Program-made: the position numbers and the translations under genes | Part shown: in pieces, positions 19,135-30,520 of the stretch | Numbering within the stretch: position 1 is the first letter of the stretch | How the letters are laid out: the number at the start of each line of letters is the position of its first letter | Assembly: GCA_034698045.1 (NCBI GenBank) | Contig: JAQGAU010000284.1 | Location: 1 to 31,864, forward strand | Reading direction: 5' to 3' | DNA: 31,864 nucleotides | Source of the DNA: Paramacrobiotus richtersi | Taxonomy: Eukaryota > Tardigrada > Eutardigrada > Parachela > Macrobiotidae | The notes under the pieces: generated by a model | Databases searched by the model: none | What the model was told of the DNA's origin: nothing | What the model saw: the letters and a program-made list of their open reading frames with translations, nothing else

Positions 19135-22100
19135 GGCTAGTCAATACCGTCCAAATGCACCTGCAAACGATTATAAGAGTCACAACTTGAAAAAATATAC
19201 GTGAACATCCATAAACCATACAAATACTCATAACAGACAAGGATCATTAATTCTCAATCAATGCGGCACATTTTGGGCGGTTGTACAGTATTCCTTAATG
19301 TGTCTGCGGTTAATGGATATTATTATGATTTATCTGTCTACATCTGCCCTGTTATCTGTCAATCGTTGATGCAAGCTTTCTGAATCGCTGCTTATGTGAG
19401 ATTCTCAAGAGATCCATTTTCACTTGGTATTTTCAGAATGTAGTATCAGAAATTCAAAATCAACCTACACCACTCAACCAGTAACAATATAAACGAAAAT
19501 TATATAAGAGAAACATAAAAAATGATCGAATATTATAAGAAAAACAGATTACCCTCCAAAAAAGCAAAACAATAATGAAATAAACAAACCTAATAATTAC
19601 CCGTAATAAATACACAAAACAACAATAACATGTTATGTTGAACAAATAAGTATTAAATCCAGAATAAAAAAACAAAGGAAATAATAATTTTAACAGTGTG
19701 CGAAATGATCAATAACCATAACTGCAAAACCGATTATTATTATTATTATCTTACTCTAAATTAATAAACCATAAATCACTCGACCGTGATTGGGCCACAC
19801 CTCGAATTCTTCAATAATAATGACGAAAAATGTTAAAAAAACCAACTGCCACAAAATGAAAATCAACGTCCGTTGAACGTGTCGACCATGAGATACGCGC
19901 CATAAACTAGAAAAATCACGCAAACCCAGATGGAAAAACCTGGGAAAACACACGCACGCATGCAATAATGGAAAAACTTTCATGATAAAAAAATCAAATT
20001 GTTAATCAAAATCAAGCCAAGAAGTGAGAAAAAATGCGAGAAAAATCCCTATTAAGATTAACCTCCGTTTTCATCCGGAAACAACCCGGAAACGCGAGAA
20101 AACGGTTGTCTGCCTCGAGGAAACTACAGCAGGATGCCACACACGTGAATCGTGCGAATTCTGAATAAACCAGTTCTAGCTCAACAGACATGACGCCGCT
20201 CCCACCTCTTATCGTTTATCACAAATGCAGACAAAGCAGCGACCCACCATTTACCTAGTTTTCCGCTCTCTCACACATGTGACGGTTGCAGTTTTTCATG
20301 CGTCATCGCTTGTAATTTTGCCCGAAACGATAACAAGTAAATAAGCAAGACAAAAGCGTCTGCAAACAATTTCTAAAGGAATCGAAGCGATTATCCAGAT
20401 TTTATGATTTTTATCTCAATAATTCCAGTTTCCAAATTGCATAGAAAAAATCACTGACTCATCTGTCGAACAGCAACTGAGCATCATCCATTTACACCAG
20501 TCGCAAATTTCTTTAAATATAAAAATTAAGCTTTTGTTTCATACACAGCAGAAGATATTTCCTTCGTGTAAATTCCGAGTTATGAATTACTTATTATTAT
20601 TATTGCAAATTTTAATTCACAGAGAAAGGAAGAGCGCCTGCAGATCTACTGGCTGATCACTTCCCTGTGTCACACGAACGTATAAAATCAAGGGATACCG
20701 ACGAGAAAGGAGCTGCGCTATATTTAAGTCATCGAAAAGGAAAAATTGCAACCAGCTGTAGCAAAACTGTTTACATTCAAATGCATCGCTTTCAACGAAT
20801 TACAACAAACCTGAAGACAATTCCCGGAGCGATCCTAATCTGCACTAACGAAAACACACGGTTCCCTGCTCGGAAAACGGAGGGTATCCCTCGTAATCAC
20901 GGATTAACACACGTCCAGCGGGCCTCAAGCATGCAGTCCTTCGCAACTGCCAAAATTAACCACTGATACAGATAGAACCAGGATATTCCGCTTGTGTTTG
21001 CGATCAACCATCAAGAACGCTGCATTTGACTCTAAAACGGATAAAGGCTGATGATGATAAAAGGACTAAAGTCAAAAGTGGAGTAAACTCTACACAAGCA
21101 GCTACAAGCTAACAGGGAGACTGCGCAGACAGCCCACACTGCCAGCAAACAATGCACAAAAAACACTACACGTGCTGGCGTGCTCGGCGATGCACTGGCG
21201 TCTTCCTGCGCATGAAATTCACAAACTAATCACCGCTCACACGACTCAGGTCAAGGAACAAAAATGAACAAAACACTGAAAACAGGTCCAGGAAGCGTCG
21301 GCTGGGCGGTCTCTGGCTGCCACCGGCACCGTCATCGTTCAGTGGGCAGGGCATAGGCACAGGCAGGATGATGTCATCGATGAAGTCATACAGAACGTGT
21401 TCGATCGCGTTAGCGCTATTTGGCTAGACTCTGTCGCCTGCCAAAACTGCGGTCTGTTTATAGTTCTGCTCACCAGCTGTCGGCTCCTGGACCGTTACCC
21501 GCCCAGTTGAGCTACAACCCGTCTGACGAAAATTACGTATGACTGCCCGGGTGCCTAATTAAATTTTAATTATTTTTTTATTCTGGATCACGATCACAGG
21601 ATCACGATTTAAAAATATATAAAATGAACATCGAAATAGTTTATCACTTTGGGGATCGCTCCACGAACAGCGAGGTGGCATGAAAATGTTCCCCGTAAAG
21701 ATCTTCCTGTTTACGTTATTATTCTTATCGTGCTGGTCCGGAATTTCTCCCGACGACGAAGTCGAAGAGTAAGACGAAGAAGTCACAAGTCACAAGTCTC
21801 AAGATGATAACCAGGGCCGAGCGAAAACGACAGCAGTCAGCAAGCGATACGGAAACAGCTCCAAAAAATTTCGCTGCAGAAGCAGTATGAGGCCCGGAAT
21901 GATGGGATTGCCGAAGAAGCGTACTTCTACGTAAGGAATATTTGATATTTCGTAATAATATTATTTGGAAGTGATCATCTGAATCATCTCCTACAGATGA
22001 ATAATTCGGCCAAATCAAAATACTTGTGGTACGTGGACCATAACGAATTATAAAAAATAATTATAAAGAGCATAATAAATATGATAACAAATCAACAATA

Positions 22101-22440
22101 ATAAATTGTCATTTTAATGTCCGCTGGTTGAGATAACCAGTAAATCACAACAGAAGCCACTTGCGTGGTGAGGTATTTTAAAGGGGATTTTCGTAGCCGT
22201 TGTGATGTGTCGGCCGTAAACTGCATATAGTTCGCGACAGTACGCCCTGATGTATTTTTTGTTCTGGTTTCCTGTGATTTTAGTTTTTATCTATCGCAAA
22301 TTAATGTTTTCTCAGGGTTCACATGGCTCTTTCATAGTCTAAAGAGACTGGCGTAAAAGTTGGGATCGGTTGGATATCGCTTGACGAAAGAGGCATCGGG
22401 ATTCGGGCTATGCGCAAGTGGAGCAAGTAAGAGAACACAG
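19135..22440. other. Long intergenic region between divergent genes
   Basis: AT-rich sequence separating the UPF1-like gene (minus) from the alpha2/delta-like gene (plus). It should contain both promoters, but I see no clear TATA box or initiator. Short frames such as 20667-20966 have no supporting features. Sequence near 21300-21500 is more GC-rich without a recognisable gene. Confidence 0.4.
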
Positions 22441-22717
22441 CGTGCACGATGCTGGTTGGGCTTTCTCACGTCTTCTCGGCGCTTTCTGCAGGGTTTTCGT
22501 GAGGCCGGTGTGCGTGTGGAGAAGCAGGACGTGGCGACGCGTCTGCAGGAAATGGCCAGTCAATTAGCTGGGAGCTTCAAGAAGAAGGTGGAGGCCGTCA
22601 AGCGGCTGGTGGATAACGCCGAGGAGATCGCACTCGATCCCAGTTCAACGTCTGGGATCCCGATTTTAAAGTAAAGTCGCCCGTGGTTCTGCTACGAAAA
22701 TAACTTGTCTGGTTTTA

Positions 22718-23540
22718 CAAATTATTGTTAATTTTTCACAGTATTATTGTTTCGATTTATAAAATATTTATTACAGCTTTATTTAATTAAATAATTTAAA
22801 TTATTAAAGTGAATCATTTTAATTTCCTGAAAATCTTAATTTAAATTTTATTTCAAATTCTAACGGGAAATTATTGTTAATTATTGTTAATTTTCCACAA
22901 TATTTTTTCAATTTACAAAATTTTTATCACTGCTTTATTTAATTGAATAATTTAAATTAATAAAGTAAATCATTTTTATTTCCTGAAAATATTAATTTAA
23001 ATTTTGTCTCAAATTCTAACGGGAAATTATCGTTAAATATCGTTATTTATTAGTGTTAATTTTCCACAATATTGTTTCGATTTACAAAATGTTTATTACC
23101 GCTTCTTTAATTAATTAAATAATTTAAATTATTAAAGTAATCATTTTAATTTCCTGAAAATATTAATCTAAATTTTGTCTCAAATTCTAACGGGAAATTT
23201 TTGTTAATTATCGTTACCTATTATTGTTAATTTCCCACAATATTGTTTCGATTTACAAAATGTTTATTACTGCTTTAATTAATTAAATACTTTAAATTAT
23301 TACAGTAAATCATTTTAGTTTCCCGAAAATATTAATTTAAATTTTATTTCAAATTTTAACGGGAAATTATTGTTATTTATTATTGTTAATTTTTCACCAT
23401 ATTTTTTCGATTTACTACTTCATTTACAATGTTTATTACTACTTCATTTAATTAAATAATTTAAATTATTAAAGTAAATCATTATAATTTCCTAAAAATA
23501 TTAGTTTAAATTTTGTCTCAAATTCTAACGGGAAATTACG
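22718..23540. repeat. 170-bp tandem array in the first alpha2/delta intron
   Basis: About five AT-rich units share CAAATTCTAACGGGAAATTA and TTTAATTTCCTGAAAATATTAA, with ATTGTTAATTTTCCACAATATTGTTTCGATTTACAAAATG between them in pieces. The AAATTCTAACGGG landmark occurs at about 22855, 23011, 23182, 23351 and 23520, giving spacings of about 156, 171, 169 and 169 nt. Units differ by scattered substitutions and small insertions. Confidence 0.85.
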
Positions 23541-24467
23541 CTTCGACGAAGTAAAAAGTAGCCATTATGACAATTCATGTATTTTTTATTTTTTTTGTAG
23601 TTGATTGTTTACTCGCGTTTTTTTGTATTTTATTGTGCTGACATTGTATCGTTTCCCATTAATTTTGTAGTCGATAAAATGCACAGCCGTTGGATAAACT
23701 ATTATGGGACTGCTCATAAACTTGACATTTCTACACAAGACCTTGAAAAAATTATTAAACTATTGTTAAAAATTAATGAAAAAGTCGTACATAAATAATA
23801 TTAAAATAATAATAAAAAACTAATAAAAAAAGAAATTTAATTAATTAACAATTAATTGATGAAAATTCAACAATAAAAAATGTAGGAATTGACTGCAGTC
23901 TGTAGATGTACCAGTTGGTGAGCTTTATCGATAAAAACGTGTTGATGATTAAATTCCTTTATCCCGCTTGCAGTATTTGAAATTTCAATGCCAAGGAATT
24001 CGACAACATCAAGAACGAGTCGCAGTTTTTGCCCATGGAGTTTATGCGGGATCCGCGCTACTACAACGACGAGGTCAACCTGATCAACAGCAGCGTCCAC
24101 GTGCCCACCAACATCTACAATCGCTGTAAGCGCCCCATAAAACTATCATTAATATCATCATAATTATTTTGTAAATGTATGCAGATAGTTGGTGTCCTAA
24201 ATTATTGCTTTTTGGTTCAGTAATTCCGCAAAAAAATTGTTTCTTCGTTGTTTGTATGCAATTACACAATAGGAATGCGAGACAAGTACGAAATTATTAT
24301 ATAAGAAAATATGGTAGACTATTGAAAATATAAAAATATCTCATAAAAAAATAAAAAATACGATAAAGCATAAATAATTGGTAGACTGTAATAAAATGAT
24401 AAAAAAAACGGTAAGCAAGTTATTAAAAAATTAGAATAAAATATTTGGAATGATAATTGGTATGGTC

Positions 24468-24505
24468 AAGATGAATATACTATATATATAGAGTATATGC
24501 ATCTT
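24468..24505. repeat. AT-rich hairpin in alpha2/delta intron
   Basis: CAAGATGAATATACT is followed by a short AT core and then AGTATATGCATCTTG, a 15-bp stem with one mismatch. The hairpin is flanked by direct TTGGTATGGT repeats. It could be a small foldback insertion. Confidence 0.5.
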
Positions 24506-26961
24506 GGTATGGTTTGTTGTCAGCGCCAACTGTGCTGCGGACGGTGGCAGAAATATGTAATGAAAGTATAAAAAATATGTCCAAAAAAAATTAATAAAAA
24601 GAAGCATAATAATCGAGAGAAATCAGTAAAAAAAATGATAAAAAAGAACAGTAAAAAGTATTAAAAAAAATAGGAATGCACGTTTTGATGTGGTATGTTA
24701 TCAGCGCCAACGGTGCTGCATCCCCAAGGACATGGTCATCCTGCTGGACATTTAGCTGGAGTATGACGGGGGTGTTCGGTAGGAGATTGCTCGGGCAACG
24801 GTCCAGGAGCTTATCAATACACTGCATTAGGATGATTACCTTCATTCTCATCAAGGTTAGTGCATCAGCCTCTTTTTTACAGGGGTTTTTTTGTATTCTT
24901 ACTTATGGTGTTTGTCTTAAGTGTTTGTATTATTACTATTTGTATTATCTTTGTTATTTGTTATTTATTTATTTTTATTATTTTTGTGAATGTTTTTTTG
25001 ATGATTGTTGTTAATAGTGTTGCCGGGAAATTTTGAATTTGATTTTAGACACTTCTCGGAAAAGCGTAATGTAAGCGTAATGTAAGCGTTAAGTGATGGT
25101 TATCACGAATGGCTCATTTCTCGTACCTGTATGCGTGGACTGTTTGTAGTGCTTCAACTGTAGTGGTTTATTTGGCGGCACCGGTAAATCCTCTTCATCC
25201 AGCTGCCGCTCTTGCCACCACCCAGCCGTCGGCTGTTATCTCATCGACGAGAACGGTGGTCAGTACCCGCCAGCAGGACGACCGGGGACGGTTCTTCGGG
25301 ATGCTGCATGGCGAGGTGATGATGGAGCTGGTCAAGCGCAACATCAGCCAACGGTACATGTTTGTCTATCCAGTACAGGACCAATGGGTGTTGCAACGGG
25401 TTGTCGTTTGCAGGTACAAGTTGTACGATTATCAAGGTATGTGCGGCAAGGGTCAACATTAAGGCGGACGCCGACAGCGCGGGGAACGTGCTGCGATCAC
25501 TCATCGGTGGGCTGCTGCACGCGGGACGGCTACTGCTAGGACGCATGTTGATGTAAGTGGGATTTCTATTGGACAATGAACTGGTTTTATATGGCAGAAT
25601 GATCCGACAGGTTTGTGTCAACGATCCTGACCGCCGCCGGCAACGACCCGGCGGCGGATGAGATGTACTTCCGGTACTGGTACAAGGATGACGACTGCCG
25701 GTGGTCGCGCCGCTGAAGGAGGGCGGACTTAATGGAGCCCGACGGCAGCGATGAGGACGATAACATGACGGTGCTGGCGACCGGCCCGCCACACAGCTGC
25801 GCCTATGTGAACAACCTCGGCCGCCACCCGTCCAGTACGTGCCCTGCGACATGGAGTACTACCTGTACCACATGGGATGGACGCAGGTCAAGAGTACCTT
25901 TGCGTTTACCTGCCTAGCCAACTGCAACAACTAAGGGCGTGGCTTAAAGTGGTCGTTTCCTGGACCGTGTGCAGCTGTCGGCTGTCAGTGTGAAGAATAT
26001 CGATAAAATGCTCAGCAACTGAACAAAATAAAGAAATTTGGATACCGATTTTGTTATAAATAACGATAAAATTATAATAGAAAAAATTTCATTATCAATT
26101 TAAAGTAATTATAAAGTACAAAACGTTGTATTTATTGCGTTTACGACTTAGAGTGTACATATATATGTGACGTATAATGAAAGTAGCGTTTGATGGGAAA
26201 ATGATGGTGAGGTGTGATGCACAGGAAGGTGGGCGTATTCCGAGTGTCAACGACCAATCTGCTGCTGGTGGCCATGGATAAACCGTTGAGCTGCGCCTGC
26301 AACGACACCCAGCTGGCCACCACGGCCGTGCGGCCCGTGCCCCCTCAGCCACGACCGCGACGGCCCGATGAGCGAGAGGGACGAGGAGAAGGAGCTGCTG
26401 TCCGGCGCGGCGGGTGCTACCATGGATGCCGAGACGCGGTTGATGTACGCGCGCCGCTGCCTCAAGTATAATCAGCGGCCGTACCGCCGGAAACCGGCCG
26501 ACTGCTACTACTACCATCCTGATGTACGTGTCTGTAATGGCAGATTACAAACAGCAAAATGTTTTCAAACAATATTTTTATAATAGGGTGTGCATACATT
26601 GTTTTATGGCAACACCGCAGTGTGCGCTTGCTGTGCATTCTAAGGTTTCGACTAATGATTCTACTGATTGTGGATGTTTGTGTACTTGGGTGTTTTTGAA
26701 ACGAGACAGATTTACAGCTTTCTAATCCGCTGGGTTGCGTTTAGTTTTACTGGTTATTGCCGAAATAAGATACCTAACAGACACAAAATGTTATGTGAAA
26801 TGTATCTTGTGTACTATGGTTGAATGTCGATGCGTTGGCAGGAGGATTCAAGTGACTGCGGATTGGGCGGCATGGATCTGAACGGTAGTAGCCATGCGGT
26901 GGATGGATGGCGGCTGATTCTTGCCTTCTTGATTGTGTTGGTCGTTGACGGGATCTTCTGA

Positions 26962-28425
26962 CACCGGAACACCACCGTCTGTCTTCCTTTGGCAGGGCAA
27001 TGGTTCTGGCTTGTGCTCACTCTTCCTGTATCAAACCAGCCTCCCGGTGGCAGCTTCCTGGTGGATACAAGGCTTGCCTTGCTCTAGCCGTGCAGTGGTC
27101 AAGTTCGGATTCGTTTCACAGCGGACTGTGGCCTTTTTGATTTGCTTGTTAATGTGAGTCAAAGCGTTGGAAGTGTTTTGATTTGAAATGACGTGACACG
27201 TGGCATTCTACTGCGCGAGCTTTGCTGTGATTTGCAATGTGAAAGTTGTGCCGCTTTGAAACCATACCTAGATCAACTATCTTTTTGACCCTTGATCCAG
27301 ACGTTTCTAGTAGATTTCTTTGTTTTCACCCCTGATGCTCATAACAGACGTGTTTCTCTACAAAAAAAGGTTTTTGTGATGCTCCTGATAAAATTCATAA
27401 TCTGCTAGAAAATACGAAGAGGAATGAACACTTGAACTTAACCAGATTCTGGATATGAGTGCTCAAGGAATACATCAAGTCTGAACATACCACAGCAATG
27501 ACAACAATGATTGCTCAGTTTGACACTAACGCACCCGAGAAAAAAAAGGAATAAACGCTGGATTCGAATAATGAGCAACGTTAGTTTGTGGGTTCCTTCG
27601 ACAGAAGGTACACTGACCTTTCGTCAGACGTCGGCTGTCCCCTGATCATGCGTTTAGCTAACGTTCGTCAAGGTTCAACTTTGACGCCACTTTACCATTG
27701 GTCGGGCGTTAGTAAAACGTTGGCTTGTCGGTTTTTGGGACTGTTCCTCTGAACGAGCTATGGCGTCGATGTACCTTTGGGAAACCGTCAAATTGTCGTA
27801 ACGATAGCGCTCTTACTAGGCTATCCCTTTTCGCTGATGGTGGCGATCAAGACCGGATCTGACAAAAGCGTAGGGTTGATTTTCATGTCTATTGATGGAG
27901 AAATTTCGTTTTCGACACGAAGGCAAACTACACTGTACACTGGGGAGTATTCCACTGTTGCGTATTTTTAATTTCACTCTGATGCGCGTCACAGAGCGTT
28001 AGCTGTGTGTCGATGACTTGGTCGCGCATAAACTCAAAGACATCCACAGCAGTACTGGTACTCTTTATTCTCATAAACGGCATTCAAGTCGGTGGGATAT
28101 CCATGTCAGTTGGAGCCAAACGGTTCGAAAACTATTAGGATGCTTATTCTCGTCTTCTACGACTGAATTCTTATTCAGCTTTCAGGTCTGATTCTAAAAG
28201 AAATGAAACCAACAGAAGCACTCCAATTCGCTGCTGGCAGCTAAGACCGGCGCTTTGGTTATTATACAAGTGACTGCGTTACACGGGCTTAATGTAAAAA
28301 CGAATTGCCAGACACCACTGAGCCTTTTCGGCTGAATAATCAGCAACATTGCAAATTATGAACAGTATAGATATTCTAATCGACAAAAAGAAGAAAGCTG
28401 TTGCAAACAACAAGTACTTGTTTTC
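26962..28425. other. Intergenic stretch, no gene seen
   Basis: This follows the alpha2/delta C-terminal exon. Short frames such as 27777-27971 lack any recognisable domain. ACGTTAGT/AACGTTGG-like words recur between about 27570 and 27720 without clear repeat structure. Confidence 0.35.
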
Positions 28426-28683
28426 ATGTCGCTTTCAACGGTGTCCAGCAGATCCGGTAGCAGTTACCATTCCGGAACAGCGAGCGAAGGTAGTGGCCAG
28501 TGGTCACAATCCATACATATTCCGTGGTTACGATTCAACGAGGTTGTTCTCGGGGTTTATGGTGGTTTAGGTCAGGGAGAATCAGTTTCGAACGCCAAAT
28601 TCAAGCAAAAATCAATCCGTAGTAAAGCCGCTTTACCAAGAGGAAGTTGGTCGAAATTGCGTAAGTCCAGTTCGTTCCAGTAA
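28426..28683 (+). CDS. Possible small exon with a glycine-rich-loop-like motif
   Basis: This 85-codon frame starts with a Ser-rich stretch (MSLSTVSSRSGSSYHSG) and then reads IPWLRFNEVVLGVYGGLGQGE, followed by SVSNAKF and KSIRSKAA. The L-G-x-G-x-x-x-V..A..K spacing recalls a protein-kinase nucleotide-binding loop, as in the join of a juxtamembrane segment to a kinase domain. No downstream kinase motifs (HRD, DFG) were found, so this is at most an isolated exon or remnant. Confidence 0.25.
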   Translation: MSLSTVSSRSGSSYHSGTASEGSGQWSQSIHIPWLRFNEVVLGVYGGLGQGESVSNAKFKQKSIRSKAALPRGSWSKLRKSSSFQ

Positions 28684-28802
28684 CTGTCTGACTGGGACAC
28701 TTCGGTGAAATTATGCCTGTACAGGAAGGACAGCATATGTACAGACATATAGAGTAGTAAATCGGGAGGTCTAGAGATATTAGCTTGTTCGTCGGCATCG
28801 CG

Positions 28803-29005
28803 AAACAAATAAAAATGCTATTTGTATCGTAACACAAAATTTAATTGTGTTATGCTATTACAATAAATTATGTTAATATAATAATAATAATTATTAATAA
28901 TAATAATTATTATTTATTGTAATAGCATAATAAAAATGCTATTACAGATAGCATTTTTATTTTATTTGTGACACAATTAAATTTTGTGTTGTATTGCTAA
29001 ACGAT
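28803..29005. repeat. AT-rich multi-arm palindromic repeat
   Basis: Three pairs of complementary segments surround an (AAT)n/(ATT)n core near 28880-28915. ACACAAAATTTAATTGTGT pairs with ACACAATTAAATTTTGTGT. TATGCTATTACAATAAAT pairs with ATTTATTGTAATAGCATA. AATAAAAATGCTATTTGT pairs with a copy of AGATAGCATTTTTATT. The arms are not strictly nested (the third pair interrupts on the right), so it could be a foldback MITE rearranged by a secondary event. It also supplies an AATAAA for the minus-strand gene ending at 29147. Confidence 0.7.
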
Positions 29006-29146
29006 TTGTAAGCGTATCGATCACATCCTATCGTGGGCCAAGACTATACCAAGTACAGTGAAAGTCGACAGTTTCCTATACATATCTTTGGGTCGTGCAT
29101 ATTTGTTTCGCAATTTGCATTCGAATGTGCGGCCATAGTTGAAAAT

Positions 29147-29809
29147 TTACCTCCTGAGAAACTGCCTGAATTGTTGCCACTCATCCGGATACGGCAGTGT
29201 TTCCACGAAGGAGCGATGGCGTTCTTTGAACTGAGCTTTCATCGCATCCAGAGCGGGAAGATGGGACTGTACTGCCTCCACGTACCGTCTCATGGTGTCG
29301 CTTGCACCGGAGAAACCATCAAATTCCAGATATGGAAACGTGACGTAGAGATGTCCGGGAACCTGGCTATACGTGTCCAGATAATCAGTATGGCACTTAC
29401 ACACGAGCGAATCGACCACGATGTTCGACAGCAGCAGTCTCCGACAAACTGGCAGCAATATGGGTATCTGACGCATTGTATGTCCCTTATATTCCTGGTT
29501 GAAATCAGCCGCTGTTCTGTAGTGGCGGATCATCTCATACTCAACGAGTTGAGAGTCTTTGAGCATTATTGACAACAGCTTCACTCCTTTCACTAACAAC
29601 GTGTCACGGATGACCTTCATCGCCCAGCACAGCTCCCCCGAGTAATATCGAGCGTGGTGGTGGACTAGCGTCAGCGTCTTCGTTTTCTGAGTAACCGCTT
29701 GATTGATCAAGACTCCAAAGATAGTATCCTTCGCTTGCAGCGATGGTGTGCTTGTGCGATGGTTTGCCGATGCTAGCGAAGTCGATGACGATGTCGGAAG
29801 AAGTGACAT
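29147..29809 (-). CDS. Unrecognised 220-residue protein, single exon
   Basis: An uninterrupted frame runs from ATG at 29809 to the stop at 29147, with an in-frame TAA immediately before the ATG, which supports that start. The N-terminus is Ser/Thr-rich (MSLLPTSSSTSLASANHRTS). The rest is of mixed helical and strand character with VHHHARYYSGELCWAMKVI, LLPVCRRLLLSNIVVDSLVC and a basic C-terminal helix ending EWQQFRQFLRR. There is no signal peptide and no clear membrane segment. I do not recognise a family. A possible AATAAA lies downstream within the palindromic repeat. The antisense frame 29033-29572 is a shadow. Confidence 0.55.
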   Translation of the reverse strand: MSLLPTSSSTSLASANHRTSTPSLQAKDTIFGVLINQAVTQKTKTLTLVHHHARYYSGELCWAMKVIRDTLLVKGVKLLSIMLKDSQLVEYEMIRHYRTAADFNQEYKGHTMRQIPILLPVCRRLLLSNIVVDSLVCKCHTDYLDTYSQVPGHLYVTFPYLEFDGFSGASDTMRRYVEAVQSHLPALDAMKAQFKERHRSFVETLPYPDEWQQFRQFLRR

Positions 29810-30277
29810 TTAACAATGAGTGCCAAGCTGCGCAGACTCTAATAAACAAAACAACAGCGGTTACGGCCGAGTCACCGATACATGCGAACTGCGTACGTCA
29901 TATGTGTAGAGGTCTGTGACTTGCATAATGCGCAACATCACACAAGTCAGACTACACTAATTGTCAGGCAGTAAGTTTTCAGCGTTGCTTACTGTTTCTT
30001 ATCGTTACTTATCTAGTACTTATACACTGCATCTAGATTACTGTATCTCTTGAAATAATTGCGTTGCAGTTGAAATGGTGCATGCACACATTTTTTAAAT
30101 GATTAGATCTTAGACCACTATGGTTTGCCGTGGATTTTAACCTTTTGATTGCCGGGCAACGACTGTGTAGCGAAGCATAATGCCGATATTTTATTCACAA
30201 TAAAACTGGTTTGCGAATCTTTGTTGGTGCCTTACCGTTTCACTTTGAGCTGAGAGTGAAAATCCAAGAAGAGCAGG

Positions 30278-30520
30278 ATGTCGGACATCAGCTCCCAAGG
30301 AAGCATGCGGATTGAAGATTCTGATTCTTCTATAAACAGACATATTATTAGCAATTATCACATGCAGACTACAACGCAATTACGACGTATAGACAAGAAT
30401 ATCTCCTCGTTGTTTTCCACTAAAACTATTTATAAATTAAATCCCATAGCGGTACCGATACCAGTATATAAACATGCCTCCAGCACTCTCCAGGTTTGTT
30501 ACTGGAAGCCTGGAATTTAG
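30278..30520 (+). CDS. Possible short coding exon, antisense to the two-exon gene
   Basis: ATG at 30278 gives MSDISSQGSMRIEDSDSSIN followed by RHIISNYHMQTTTQLRRID, a plausible polar N-terminus. The frame then drifts into sequence overlapping the minus-strand exon 30714-30437. No homologue or splice partner was found. Confidence 0.2.
   Translation: MSDISSQGSMRIEDSDSSINRHIISNYHMQTTTQLRRIDKNISSLFSTKTIYKLNPIAVPIPVYKHASSTLQVCYWKPGI

Larger units (their letters stand above)
22449..26961 (+). pseudogene. Voltage-gated calcium channel alpha2/delta subunit, broken and internally deleted
   Basis: Homologous segments occur in the right order. A leader-like MLVGLSHVFSALSAG is at 22449. Exon 22492-22670 holds VRVEKQDVATRLQEMASQL and KKKVEAVKRLVDNAEEIA. 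Exon 23974-24125 (FDNIKNESQF..VHVPTNIYNR) follows. Exon about 24674-24855 has MWYVISANGAASP, DMVILLD and EIARATVQELINTL, the start of the VWA domain. C-terminal exons begin about 25205 (GCYLIDENG, DDRGRFFGMLHGEVMMELVK) and 25414 (YKLYDYQ), then run from about 25611 to about 25930 (CDMEYYLYHMGWTQVK). Exon 26225-26523 has STTNLLLVAMDKPLSCACN and ends CYYYHPD. Last exon 26842-26961 (EDSSDCGLGG) ends with the hydrophobic tail LILAFLIVLVV, suited to GPI anchoring. Small introns (25354-25413, 25553-25610) keep matching phases. Most of the VWA and the Cache region are absent, at least six frameshifts or stops are visible, and the DxSGSM metal site is disrupted. These subunits traffic calcium channels to the cell surface; this copy could not make a normal one. 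Confidence 0.75.

Noticed and set aside
28349-28808. A full protein kinase gene
   Set aside because: Only a loop-like L-G-x-G-x-x-x-V stretch is present; no catalytic HRD or DFG motif follows in any frame nearby.
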